From the NCBI GenBank assembly GCA_025965515.1, contig JAOPWU010000029.1:1-33588 (forward strand): a DNA stretch of 33,588 nt, given 5' to 3'. Of this stretch, positions 8,528-16,718 are shown one piece after another. The notes beneath the pieces are model-generated. The model saw only the letters and a list, made by a program, of their open reading frames with translations, was not told the origin of the DNA and ran no database searches. The translations under genes and the position numbers were made by a program. Source of the stretch: Mycobacterium sp. (GTDB lineage Bacteria > Actinomycetota > Actinomycetes > RYN-182). The first letter of the stretch is position 1, and every line of letters starts with the position of its first letter.

Positions 8528-9286
8528 TTAGCGATGCAGCCCGACCTGGCCGAGTTCCGCGCCGCCGTCGAGGCGCAGCCCCTGCCCGGTCACGTATCCG
8601 GCTGCGGGCGACAGCAGGTAGAGCACCGGGCCGACGACCTCGGCGAGTGAGGCGACCCGCCGCATCGGCACACCGGCGAGCAGCCGGTCGCGCACCCCCG
8701 GCGGCATGCCGAGCACCTTCGGGGTCGCGACGAGACCGGGCACCACCGCGTTGACGCGGATGCCGCTACCGCTCCATTCGGCGGCGAGCGACCTCGTCAG
8801 CCCGAGGACACCGGCCTTGGCCGCCGCATAGCCGACCTGGCCGGGTAGGCCGGTCTCCGCCGCGAGGGATGAGAAGAAGACGATCGACGGTCGGCGCCCT
8901 TCCCGCAGCGCCGGGAACGCGGCCTGCGCGACCGTGAACTGGGCCACCAGGTTCGCCTCGATGTCCCCGCGGAACTCCTTGAGCGGGAAGGTCTCCGCGC
9001 GGTGGATGGTGTCCACCACGCCGGCCGCCCCGACCAGGGCGTCCAGGCCGCCCAGGCGCGCCACCGCGTCGGTGACCGCGCGGCCCGCGCTGTCGTCGTC
9101 GGTGAGGTCGGCCGTGACGGTCGCCCCGGACCCCGGCACGTCGATGCCCACGACCTCGGCGCCCACGTCGGCGAGCGCGCCCGACAGGGCCCGCCCCAGT
9201 CCGCCCGCGGCTCCGGTCACCAGGACGCGGCTCCCCGGAGCCGGCAGCGTCGACCACTCGGGCCTCGGTGCGACCGCGTGTCCCAT
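8528..9286 (-). CDS. Short-chain dehydrogenase/reductase (SDR)
   Basis: 252 residues from ATG 9286, which has CGGGAG six bases upstream. The track start 23 codons earlier has no such site. The Rossmann nucleotide loop is TGAAGGLG near residues 24-31, and Asp in VGIDVP suggests NAD(H) preference. The structural NAG motif is varied to GAAG. The catalytic triad is Ser in FFSSLAAE with Tyr and Lys in YAAAK. PG near residue 182 and the C-terminal GLRLDGG complete a classical SDR. It is the first gene of the leftward operon, 11 bases before hyuA, and probably interconverts an alcohol and a ketone feeding HyuAB. Phenylethanol dehydrogenase in acetophenone pathways plays that role, but this is analogy only. 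Confidence 0.92.
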   Translation of the reverse strand: MGHAVAPRPEWSTLPAPGSRVLVTGAAGGLGRALSGALADVGAEVVGIDVPGSGATVTADLTDDDSAGRAVTDAVARLGGLDALVGAAGVVDTIHRAETFPLKEFRGDIEANLVAQFTVAQAAFPALREGRRPSIVFFSSLAAETGLPGQVGYAAAKAGVLGLTRSLAAEWSGSGIRVNAVVPGLVATPKVLGMPPGVRDRLLAGVPMRRVASLAEVVGPVLYLLSPAAGYVTGQGLRLDGGAELGQVGLHR

Positions 9287-9308
9287 GCCGTAACTCCCGC
9301 GTGCCGAC

Positions 9309-9327
9309 GTCTCGTTGCCCTCGAGAC
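9309..9327. promoter_or_regulatory. Inverted repeat upstream of the SDR-hyuAB operon (candidate operator)
   Basis: GTCTCG, seven bases, CGAGAC lies 23 bases upstream of the SDR start codon, in the 200-base gap that must hold the operon promoter. The position suits a repressor operator or a 5' UTR hairpin. The arms are only six bases, so chance is possible, and no regulator gene is adjacent. Confidence 0.3.
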
Positions 9328-9486
9328 TCGTCGTGGCAGGCCCGCATGACGCCACGGCCAGCCCGAAACCCGCGCTCCGCCGGCTGGAGTCTCCGCATAC
9401 CTGCTGGCCCCCACTGGCCGGTCGGCGCGGCCCGGGTCAGGCCCGGTGGTCACCGCCGTGCGTCGCTCCGGGCCGGAGGGAGCACC

Positions 9487-10041
9487 TCACATGGCGGGCC
9501 GCAGCGTCTGCCGGGCCTCGGTGGTCAGGCTCCGGATCTGCACGGCGAGGACGAGCGACGAGATGCCGTGGACGATGCTGAAGAGGCCGAACACGGTGGC
9601 CAGGGTGAGGGCGCCGAGGTCGGGCCGGATGGCGAGCACGACGCCGAGCCCGACCGAGACGAGTCCGCTGAGGCTCCACAGCGCCCGCTCGCCGGCGGGC
9701 TCCGCGGGCCGGAACGCCAGCGCCACTTCGACCACACCGGTGGCGAGCGCCCAGGCGGCCACCCAGAGGGTCAGGGCCAGCGCCGTGATGCCCGGCCAGA
9801 CGAGGGCGCCGATGCCGGCAGCGATCGAGAGGACGCCGAGCAGCAGGTAGCCGATCACCCGGCCGGCACTCTCGCTGCGGAAGGCGCGCGACAGATCGGT
9901 GCCGGCGGCCATGAAGGCGTACACGGCAAAAAGGATCACGAATGCGCCGATGGTGATGCCCGGCCACGCAACCGAGACCACGCCGACGGCGATGCCGAGC
10001 ACCCCTCGCAGCAGCAGCGAGGATGACAGGTGAGAAAACAT
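9487..10041 (-). CDS. HdeD-family membrane protein
   Basis: 184 residues from ATG 10041, preceded by GGAGGAG. The track ORF that starts at 11193 is a shadow extension. The protein is almost wholly hydrophobic, with about six predicted membrane segments arranged as pairs. These include VLGIAVGVVSVAWPGITIGAFVIL and the repeat-like LLLGVLSIAAGIGALVWPG, which carry the duplicated WPGIT signature typical of HdeD/DUF308 proteins. The family is linked to acid stress in enterics. In actinomycetes the role is undefined. It is transcribed away from the lanthipeptide regulator and has 197 bases before the SDR gene, so it is probably monocistronic. Confidence 0.85.
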   Translation of the reverse strand: MFSHLSSSLLLRGVLGIAVGVVSVAWPGITIGAFVILFAVYAFMAAGTDLSRAFRSESAGRVIGYLLLGVLSIAAGIGALVWPGITALALTLWVAAWALATGVVEVALAFRPAEPAGERALWSLSGLVSVGLGVVLAIRPDLGALTLATVFGLFSIVHGISSLVLAVQIRSLTTEARQTLRPAM

Positions 10042-10561
10042 GGGCGTCTCCTCCCGAGCGCGTTCCGTAGAAGGCGCCGGTGGGCTGTCCCCGCTCACGG
10101 GGCGGCCGACCTGGGATTTCTGCCCGCCCGCGGGCGCTTCCACTCCGCGCCGGGCGCACGGCTTGCGGACCGCTGGTCGACCCGCCGCGCGGCCGGGTCC
10201 ACCGCGCGCGCCGCCGCGTTGAGGCTGCGGGAGACCGTGCTCGTTGCGCCGTCCACCCGTTGCACTGAGATAGCCACAATATGCTGACATCCGCCTATGG
10301 CGAGGTCGCCAGTCTCGCCTAGCGAACGGCCCACCATGGGCCCTTTGCCCGCGCCCCCCATAACCTGACGGTGCATCAACTCGTTCATCCACATGCCAGG
10401 ACGGCCTCTCCCCGGGGTTCTGCCGTCGGCGAGGAAGGAGCCGGGCGCGGGACTGGGGACCCGGGCCCGCTGGGGCAGGTCCACGCCGGATGCGACGTCC
10501 GTCGGTGCTGTGGTGCGCCGGACCGGGCGGCTGTCCTGGAGCGGCGTGAGTAGGGGGACTC
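10042..10561. other. 520-base divergent intergenic region
   Basis: No convincing gene was found. The only sizeable ORF wholly inside (10095-10484, minus) has no recognisable motif. The region separates hdeD (leftward) from the BTAD regulator (rightward) and should hold both promoters. The stretch 10255-10375 is noticeably less GC-rich and contains two inverted repeats, listed separately. Confidence 0.6.
10299..10342. promoter_or_regulatory. Two adjacent inverted repeats in the regulator promoter region
   Basis: GGCGAG (10299-10304) pairs with CTCGCC (10314-10319). Nine bases later GGCCCA (10328-10333) pairs with TGGGCC (10337-10342) across three bases. They lie 220-260 bases upstream of the BTAD regulator start, in the only locally AT-richer part of the gap. 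They could be operators or mRNA hairpins; no consensus links them to a known regulator. Confidence 0.3.
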
Positions 10562-13500
10562 ATGAAGACCGTCGGTGGCCTGCGCCCGGCCGGCGAGTGG
10601 CCCGCGAGGCCGCACGTGGAACAGAAGCTCGACAGCGCCGGAAGCCGCGTCTGCGTCGTCCTCGGCGTGGCGGGGTCCGGAAAGACGGCTGCGGTCGCCG
10701 CCTGGGCGCGCCGCCATCGCACGGTGTGGCTGGCGTACGAGCGGCGGCACGACGCCGCCTGGATCCTGCGGGTGATCGAGCGGGCGGTGGGGCAACGGGT
10801 GCCCCACGCCGTCCGCGAGGCCGCGGGGGAGACGGACGATGTCGACCGGCTGGGTGCGGCGGCGGCCGGGTTGTGCTCCTGGCTCCGGGAGGCCGTCGGG
10901 CCGGAACTCGTCGTCGTCCTCGACGATCTCCAGCGGTTCCCCCCGGGTGCTGAGGCCGTACGGCTCGTGGAGGGGATGTGCTGGTATGCCCCGCCGGGCC
11001 TGCGGATCGTCCTGGTATCCCGACGGGAGCCCCCGTTCTCGACCGCCCGGTTGCGGGGCCAGGGCCTGCTGACCGAGATCGACGCGGTGGACCTGGCTCT
11101 CGACGCGTCGGAGATCGCCGGCCTCGTGCCGGCGGTCAACGGGCCGGCCGAGGAGGGGACGGCCGGGCTCGCCCAGCGCATCCGGGAGCACACCGGGGGG
11201 TGGCCGGCCGCCGTCCACGCAGCGGTGACGGCGCTGGCGCGGGAGGACGGCGCCGGAGGGTCTTCGGCGCTGGAGCGCCTCGTGGCCCCCGGGGAGCGGT
11301 TCCACGCCTACCTGGCGGAGGAGGTGATCGGCCGGGAGCCCGACTGGGTGCAGGAGCTGTTGGTCCGGACCGCGGTGTTCGGCGGGATCACCAGCCCCGT
11401 GACGCTCGGCTCGGGGGACGGCGACCCCGGGGTCGTGCTGGCGGACCTGACCCGCCGCGGCCTCCTGCGGGAGACGTCCGGGGACGACCCGCGCTGGACC
11501 CTCGTGCCGCCGCTCGCCCGCTTCTTCGAGCACGACGGCGTGGTGGCCGGCCCGTCCCGGGCGGAGCTGCACGCTGCCGCGGCCGGTGAGTGCATGACGC
11601 GCGGGGCCTACGGCGACGCGCTGCGGCACCTGGTCGCCGCGGGGGACCGCGAGAGGACGGCGATCGTGCTCCGGCACCACGGCTCCAGCCTGGTGAGCGG
11701 GGGTCACGCCGACGCCGTGCTGCGGGCGGCGGAGCTGGTCCCCGGTCACCCCGACGACGCCCGGTTCCAGCAGGTCGTCGGCGAGGCGCGGCAGCTGCGC
11801 GGCCACTGGGCGGCCGCCTTCACCTCCTACCAGCGCGCGGCCGGCGAGGGAGACCGGATCCTCCCGGACCTGGCGTGGCGGATCATGGCCATGCTGCAGA
11901 TGCAGGGGGAGTTCGGCCAGGTGCCCCGCCTGTTCGACAGGGTGGCCCTGCGCCGCGAGGACACCCCCGACGAGTCCTGGGTGCTGGCGCACGCGGCCAG
12001 CGCCTACCGCCTGCTGGGGGACCACGCCAACGCCCGCCGTCTCGCCGACCGGTCCGTAGCCGCTGCTCAGCGCTCCGGCCGGCCGGGGGCGCACGGGCCG
12101 GCCCAGAACGTGCTGGCCATGCTCGCCGCCGCCGAGGGTGACCGCCGCGGGCTGGAGGCGCACTACACGAGCGCGCTCGAGGCGGCGGCCGCGGAGAACG
12201 ACCGCGTCCGGGTGGGGTGGATCCGCATCTCCCGGGCCATCCACCTCTTCGAGCTGGGATCCACGGGGGAGGCGGCGGCGGAGGCCGAGGCGCTGCGGAC
12301 GCTCGGTGACCAGTACGGGATCCCGTTCCTGCAGGCGCACGCCCTGACGGTGTCCGGACGCGCGGCCTTGCGGCTCGGCGACCCGGAAGCGGCCGCGGCG
12401 GACCTGTCCGCCGCGCTCGAGCTGTTCCAGCAGATCGGTTCCGGCTTCCTGGCCTGGCCCCTGGCGGCCCTCGGGGACCTGTACCGCCTCCGCGGCCAGC
12501 TCGCCCGGGCCCGGGCGGCCTACGAGGAGGCCCTGCGCACGGCTGAGGCGGGCCCCGACGCCATCGGGACGTCGCACGCGCTCCTCGGTCTGGCGCGCGT
12601 GCGGGCCGCCGACGACCTCACCGTCGCCCGCCCGCTGGCCCAGCGGGCGATGGCGCTCGACGAACCGCTCCACCGCGTCGAGGCCCTCCTCACCCGCGGG
12701 TGGGTGACCCTGCTCGCGGGCGACCGGCGCTCCGCCGCCACGGACGCGGCGCGGGCGGGTGCCGAAGCGCGGCGCCGCAGGGACGACCTCGGCCTCGCCG
12801 AGGCCGTCCTGCTGAGCGTCCAGTCCTCGAAGACCCCGGGGAAGGACGCCCAGCTGCTCGACGAGGCGATCGCGATCTGGCAGGAGGCCGGCTGCTTCCT
12901 CGAGGAGGAGGCAGCGCGGCTCGTGGCGGCGACGCTCGGCGGGGCGCCCTCCCGGCTGGAGGCGGACCGGGCGGCGCAGGCGCTGCGCGCCCGCGGCGTC
13001 GAGGTCGAGTCCCGCCAGGCGGCCGGCCCGGTGGCGGTCCTGCTGCGCTCGGCCCCGACGGTGTCCGTCCGCGCCCTGGGCGTCTTCCAGGTGGTACGCG
13101 ACGGGGAACCCGTGCCCAAGGCGGCCTGGCAGTCGAAGAAGGCCCGGGACCTGCTGAAGATCCTGGTCGCCCATCGCCGGCCGGTGCCGCGGGACCGGCT
13201 CGCGGAGCTGCTCTGGCCGGGCAGCGACCCGGCGCGCTCGGCCAACCGCCTGTCCGTGTTGCTCTCGACGCTCCGGGATGTCCTGCAGCCCGGGCGGGAC
13301 GGGGTGGGTCCGCTCCGGTCGGACGGCGCGGCGGTCTGGCTGGATCCGGCGCGGGTGCGGGTGGACGTCGAGGACTTCCTCGAGCGTGTCGACGCCGCCC
13401 TGGACGCCTTCCGCGGCGGCCGGCCCGAAGCTGCCGACCAGCTCGAACAGGCGGTCGCCGCCTACGGTGGCGACCTGCTGGAGGACGACCCCTACGAGGA

Positions 13501-13816
13501 CTGGGCCGCGCCGCTCGCCGAGGAGGTGCGCGCGCGCCACATCGCCCTGCTCCGGGCCCTCATCGCGTGCTTCCGCGCGTCCGGCGACCTCGACCAGGTC
13601 ATCCGCTACGGCTTACGGCTCCTGCAGCAGGACCCGTACGACGAGGAAGTGCGGCTCGACCTGGTGGCCGCGCTGCTCGACGCCGGGCGGCTGGGTGAGG
13701 CGCGTCGGCACTACGACGTCTACGCGCGCCGGATGCGGGAGATCGACGTCGAGCCCCGGCCGATGCCGCGCCCGCCGCGGACGATGCAGCCGGGGTGGCA
13801 GGGGCGGCTGGCGTAG
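10562..13816 (+). CDS. MalT-like ATPase/TPR regulator with C-terminal OmpR-type winged helix and BTAD domain
   Basis: 1084 residues, with ATG 10562 preceded by AGTAGGGGGA. The N-terminal STAND/AAA-like ATPase has Walker A GVAGSGKTA (K41) and Walker B LVVVLDDLQ (116-124). A winged-helix-like segment and a long helical TPR-like array follow (about 330-800), with repeated units such as AAFTSYQRAAGEGD and RARAAYEEALRTAE. A DNA-binding wHTH starts near residue 834 (VSVRALGVFQVVRDG ... SKKARDLLKILV, RDRLAELLWPGSDPARSANRLSVLLSTLR). A bacterial transcriptional activation domain then ends the protein. SARPs carry this wHTH-BTAD pair at the N-terminus; here it is at the C-terminus. The gene lies 181 bases upstream of the lanthionine synthetase and is probably the pathway-specific activator. 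The signal it senses is unknown. Confidence 0.9.
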   Translation: MKTVGGLRPAGEWPARPHVEQKLDSAGSRVCVVLGVAGSGKTAAVAAWARRHRTVWLAYERRHDAAWILRVIERAVGQRVPHAVREAAGETDDVDRLGAAAAGLCSWLREAVGPELVVVLDDLQRFPPGAEAVRLVEGMCWYAPPGLRIVLVSRREPPFSTARLRGQGLLTEIDAVDLALDASEIAGLVPAVNGPAEEGTAGLAQRIREHTGGWPAAVHAAVTALAREDGAGGSSALERLVAPGERFHAYLAEEVIGREPDWVQELLVRTAVFGGITSPVTLGSGDGDPGVVLADLTRRGLLRETSGDDPRWTLVPPLARFFEHDGVVAGPSRAELHAAAAGECMTRGAYGDALRHLVAAGDRERTAIVLRHHGSSLVSGGHADAVLRAAELVPGHPDDARFQQVVGEARQLRGHWAAAFTSYQRAAGEGDRILPDLAWRIMAMLQMQGEFGQVPRLFDRVALRREDTPDESWVLAHAASAYRLLGDHANARRLADRSVAAAQRSGRPGAHGPAQNVLAMLAAAEGDRRGLEAHYTSALEAAAAENDRVRVGWIRISRAIHLFELGSTGEAAAEAEALRTLGDQYGIPFLQAHALTVSGRAALRLGDPEAAAADLSAALELFQQIGSGFLAWPLAALGDLYRLRGQLARARAAYEEALRTAEAGPDAIGTSHALLGLARVRAADDLTVARPLAQRAMALDEPLHRVEALLTRGWVTLLAGDRRSAATDAARAGAEARRRRDDLGLAEAVLLSVQSSKTPGKDAQLLDEAIAIWQEAGCFLEEEAARLVAATLGGAPSRLEADRAAQALRARGVEVESRQAAGPVAVLLRSAPTVSVRALGVFQVVRDGEPVPKAAWQSKKARDLLKILVAHRRPVPRDRLAELLWPGSDPARSANRLSVLLSTLRDVLQPGRDGVGPLRSDGAAVWLDPARVRVDVEDFLERVDAALDAFRGGRPEAADQLEQAVAAYGGDLLEDDPYEDWAAPLAEEVRARHIALLRALIACFRASGDLDQVIRYGLRLLQQDPYDEEVRLDLVAALLDAGRLGEARRHYDVYARRMREIDVEPRPMPRPPRTMQPGWQGRLA

Positions 13817-13921
13817 CAAGCAGGTTCTGTCCTCACGGCTAGCGGACGGGTCGGGCGGCGCAGCTGACCTGCGCAAAGCCGGAACGGCACCGGGCCCGGT
13901 AAGCAGCCCCGAACCGAACCC

Positions 13922-13927
13922 TAAGAT
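13922..13927 (+). promoter_or_regulatory. Candidate -10 element of the lanthipeptide operon
   Basis: TAAGAT sits about 70 bases before the synthetase start, in the 181-base gap after the regulator gene. It is preceded by a directly repeated GAACC GAACC. The -35 region (GTAAGC) is poor, as expected for an activator-dependent promoter. This is tentative. Confidence 0.3.
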
Positions 13928-13997
13928 CGCCTGAGCCCCCGTTTCCTACGGTTGCGCCTGTCGTCACAACCCGACAACGCGCCGACGGGGGGCCCGC

Positions 13998-16718
13998 ATG
14001 GTGGACCGTGGAGCGGCTCTCACCGGGGGCCCCCGCCCGTCCGTCACCAGCGACCGCCCCGCGTTCGAGCAGCTGCTCCGGGACGCGCTGCGGCAGGCGG
14101 GCCGGGCCGGCTCCTGGCAGGTCGTGGACGGGCCCCTCTGGTGCTCCGCGTCCCCGCTCGGCGCCACCGCCGCCCCGTCGCAGGGCTGGAAGTTGCATGT
14201 CTCGGCGACGCCCGCCTCCGCTGCGGCCGTCCTCGCCCGGGCGCTCCCCGTCCTGGTCGCGGGTGACTCGGCGTTCAAGTTCGCCCGCACGCCGCAGACG
14301 GTGGCGGAGCTGAACGGACGCCACACCCCGCGCGGCCAGTCGGGCAAGGTCCTCACCGTCTACCCCAGCAGCGACGCGGAGGCCGTCCGGCTCGCGGCGC
14401 TGCTGGACGCCGCCACCCGCGGCCTGCCGGGGCCGCGCGTGCTGTCCGACCGCCCGTACGCGCCCGGCAGCCTCGTCCACTACCGCTACGGCGCGTTCGC
14501 GGAGCAGCGCCGGATCTCCTCCGACGGCCAGTACTCCTGGGTGATCCTCGACCCCGACGGCAACCCGGTCGAGGACCTGCGCCTCGGCCAGTACCTGCCG
14601 CCGTCCTGGGCGCGGTGTCCCTTCCCCGATGCGGCCCCGAGGCGTCCCGCCGCGACGCCCGGAGACCGCGGGGTGCTGATCGGCGGCCGCTTCCTCGTCC
14701 GTGAGGCGATCCGTCACGCCAACAAGGGTGGCGTCTACCGGGCGGTGGACACCCGAACCGGGGACGAGGCGATCCTGAAGGAGGCCCGCCCCCACGTGGC
14801 CGCGGACGCGGCGGGCCGGGACGTCCGCGACCTGCTGCGTGCCGAGGCACGGGTGCTCGAGGTGCTCGGCCGCCGCGGCGTCGCGCCGCGGCTGCTCGCC
14901 ACCTTCGAGCAGGGCGGTCACCTGTTCCTGGCGGAGGAGCACGTGCCGGGGGAGCCGCTCCGCGTGTGGGTGCTGGACCGGATCCGCGAGGCGGGCTGGC
15001 GGCGGAACACCCCGGAGGCCCTGCGCCTCGCCGACCGGCTGATCGCGTTGCTGGAGACCTCGCACCGGGCGGGGTTCGTGCTCCGCGACTTCACGCCCAA
15101 CAACGTCATGGTCCGCCCGGACGGACGGCTGCAGCTGATCGACCTCGAGCTCGCGGTGCGCACCGCCGAGGCGGCCGACGCGCCGGGGGGCACCGGCACG
15201 CCCGGCTTCGCCGCCCCCGAGCAGATGCGCGGGGCGCCGGCCGCCCTGGAGGCGGACTCCTACAGCCTCGGCGCCAACCTGTGCTTCCTCCTGCTGGGCA
15301 GCACGCCGGAGCTGCTCGACGAGGGCGCGGAGGGCCGTCCCCTGAGCACCCGGCTCGCCGAGTGGCTGCGGGTCCGCCGGACGCCCGAGGCGCTCGTCCC
15401 GCCGATCCTGGGGCTGATGGACCCGGAGCCGGCCCGCCGCTGGACCCCCGCCGAGGCCGCCCGGGCCCTGGCACCCGCGCTCCGCCGGCCCCCGCCGGCG
15501 GCCGGCGGCTCCCGCGACCTTCCCCACCCCGACCCGCTCGACAGCGGCCTGTGGCGCGAGGTGGTGGACGGCCTCGTCAGCCACCTGCTCGGCGCGATGG
15601 ACCCGGCCGACCCGGAGCGGCTGTGGCCCGTGTCCCCGGCCCACGGAGACCCCGACCCGTGCATCGTGCAGCTCGGCACGGCGGGGATCCTCGGCGTCCT
15701 CACGCGCTGCCTCGAACTCACGGGGGACCCACGGCTCCCGGCGGCGGTGGCCACCGCGGCCCGGTGGACAAGCCGGCACGCCGCCGGCGACTCCGAGCGC
15801 GCGCCAGGCCTGTACTTCGGCCGGGCCGGCATCGCGTGGGCGCTCTACGAGGCCGGCCGGGTGCTGGGCGACGGCGACCTCGCGGCCCAGGGCCTCGCGC
15901 TCGCCGCCGGGCTGCCGGTCGACCCGGGGTCGTACGACGTCACGCACGGGACCGCCGGCATCGGTATGGCCCTGCTCCACCTGGGGCGCAGCGCCGGCCG
16001 GGAGGACCTGGTCCGGCGTGCGGGCGAGGCCGCCGCCGTCCTGGTCGCGGCGGAACGGGATGCGGACACGGCCGACGGCCTCCTGTGGCCCACGCCCGCG
16101 GCGGCAGCGTCCCCGACGGCGGGTGGCCTGTACTACGGCTTCGCACACGGCACGGCGGGCGTCGCTGCGTTCCTCCTCGCCACCGGCCGCCCCGACGGCC
16201 GCAGGACCGCGGTCCGTGCCGGCGAGACGCTGCTCGCCGCGGCCACCGTCGCCGACGGCGTGGCGCTGTGGGGCGCCGGGCCGGGAGACCCCACGACGGC
16301 GCCCTACTGGTGCCACGGCTCGGCCGGCATCGGGAGCTTCCTGACCCGCCTGTACCGGGTCACCGGCGACGACCGCTACCAGGAGGCCGCGCGCGGGGCC
16401 GCGACCGCGGTGCTGGAGAACGCCTCCCGGGGCGTCCTGGGCCAGTGCCACGGCCTGGCCGGTAACGGGGAATTCCTGCTCGACCTGGCGGACACCGGGG
16501 ACCGGGCGCACCACGAGGAGCAGGCCACCGAGGTGGCGCGCATCCTCCTGGCCAGCCGCGCGCACCGGTCCGGCGCCGTGGTGTTCCCCGACGAGACCGG
16601 GACGGTGTCGCCGACCTGGGCCGACGGCACCAGCGGCATCCTGGCGTTCCTGCTCCGGCTGCGGTACCGCTCGCCGCGGCTGTGGCTGGTCGAGCCCACC
16701 GGGGATGGGCGCCCATGA
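13998..16718 (+). CDS. lanKC: Three-domain lanthionine synthetase (LanKC/LanL type)
   Basis: 906 residues. The N-terminal lyase-like region (about 1-215) has the family segment SLVHYRYGAF and DPDGNPVEDLRLGQYLPPSW. The kinase domain (about 225-500) has the loop NKGGVYRA, Lys261 in ILKEARP, catalytic LRDFTPNN (D364, N369) and DLE (382-384) in place of DFG. The C-terminal LanC-like cyclase (about 520-895) shows YFGRAGIAWAL, THGTAGIGMALLHLG and FAHGTAGVAAF. Notably it keeps WCHG (C772) and CHG (C817, H818), the three LanC zinc ligands. Class III LanKC enzymes usually lack these and class IV LanL enzymes keep them. The enzyme phosphorylates and eliminates Ser/Thr in the precursor and forms thioether rings. 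Its stop overlaps the next start (ATGA), so it is coupled to the peptidase. Confidence 0.94.
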   Translation: MVDRGAALTGGPRPSVTSDRPAFEQLLRDALRQAGRAGSWQVVDGPLWCSASPLGATAAPSQGWKLHVSATPASAAAVLARALPVLVAGDSAFKFARTPQTVAELNGRHTPRGQSGKVLTVYPSSDAEAVRLAALLDAATRGLPGPRVLSDRPYAPGSLVHYRYGAFAEQRRISSDGQYSWVILDPDGNPVEDLRLGQYLPPSWARCPFPDAAPRRPAATPGDRGVLIGGRFLVREAIRHANKGGVYRAVDTRTGDEAILKEARPHVAADAAGRDVRDLLRAEARVLEVLGRRGVAPRLLATFEQGGHLFLAEEHVPGEPLRVWVLDRIREAGWRRNTPEALRLADRLIALLETSHRAGFVLRDFTPNNVMVRPDGRLQLIDLELAVRTAEAADAPGGTGTPGFAAPEQMRGAPAALEADSYSLGANLCFLLLGSTPELLDEGAEGRPLSTRLAEWLRVRRTPEALVPPILGLMDPEPARRWTPAEAARALAPALRRPPPAAGGSRDLPHPDPLDSGLWREVVDGLVSHLLGAMDPADPERLWPVSPAHGDPDPCIVQLGTAGILGVLTRCLELTGDPRLPAAVATAARWTSRHAAGDSERAPGLYFGRAGIAWALYEAGRVLGDGDLAAQGLALAAGLPVDPGSYDVTHGTAGIGMALLHLGRSAGREDLVRRAGEAAAVLVAAERDADTADGLLWPTPAAAASPTAGGLYYGFAHGTAGVAAFLLATGRPDGRRTAVRAGETLLAAATVADGVALWGAGPGDPTTAPYWCHGSAGIGSFLTRLYRVTGDDRYQEAARGAATAVLENASRGVLGQCHGLAGNGEFLLDLADTGDRAHHEEQATEVARILLASRAHRSGAVVFPDETGTVSPTWADGTSGILAFLLRLRYRSPRLWLVEPTGDGRP

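Noticed and set aside
10095-10484. 129-aa minus-strand ORF in the hdeD/regulator gap
   Set aside because: No family motif, Arg/Ala-rich composition and no good ribosome-binding site. The region is better read as a divergent promoter region.
10385-13540. 1051-aa minus-strand ORF antisense to the BTAD regulator, and others like 13839-16565 and 17202-20150
   Set aside because: Low-complexity Arg/Pro/Gly composition with no motif, and exactly antisense to genes with clear domains. This is a GC-rich shadow effect.
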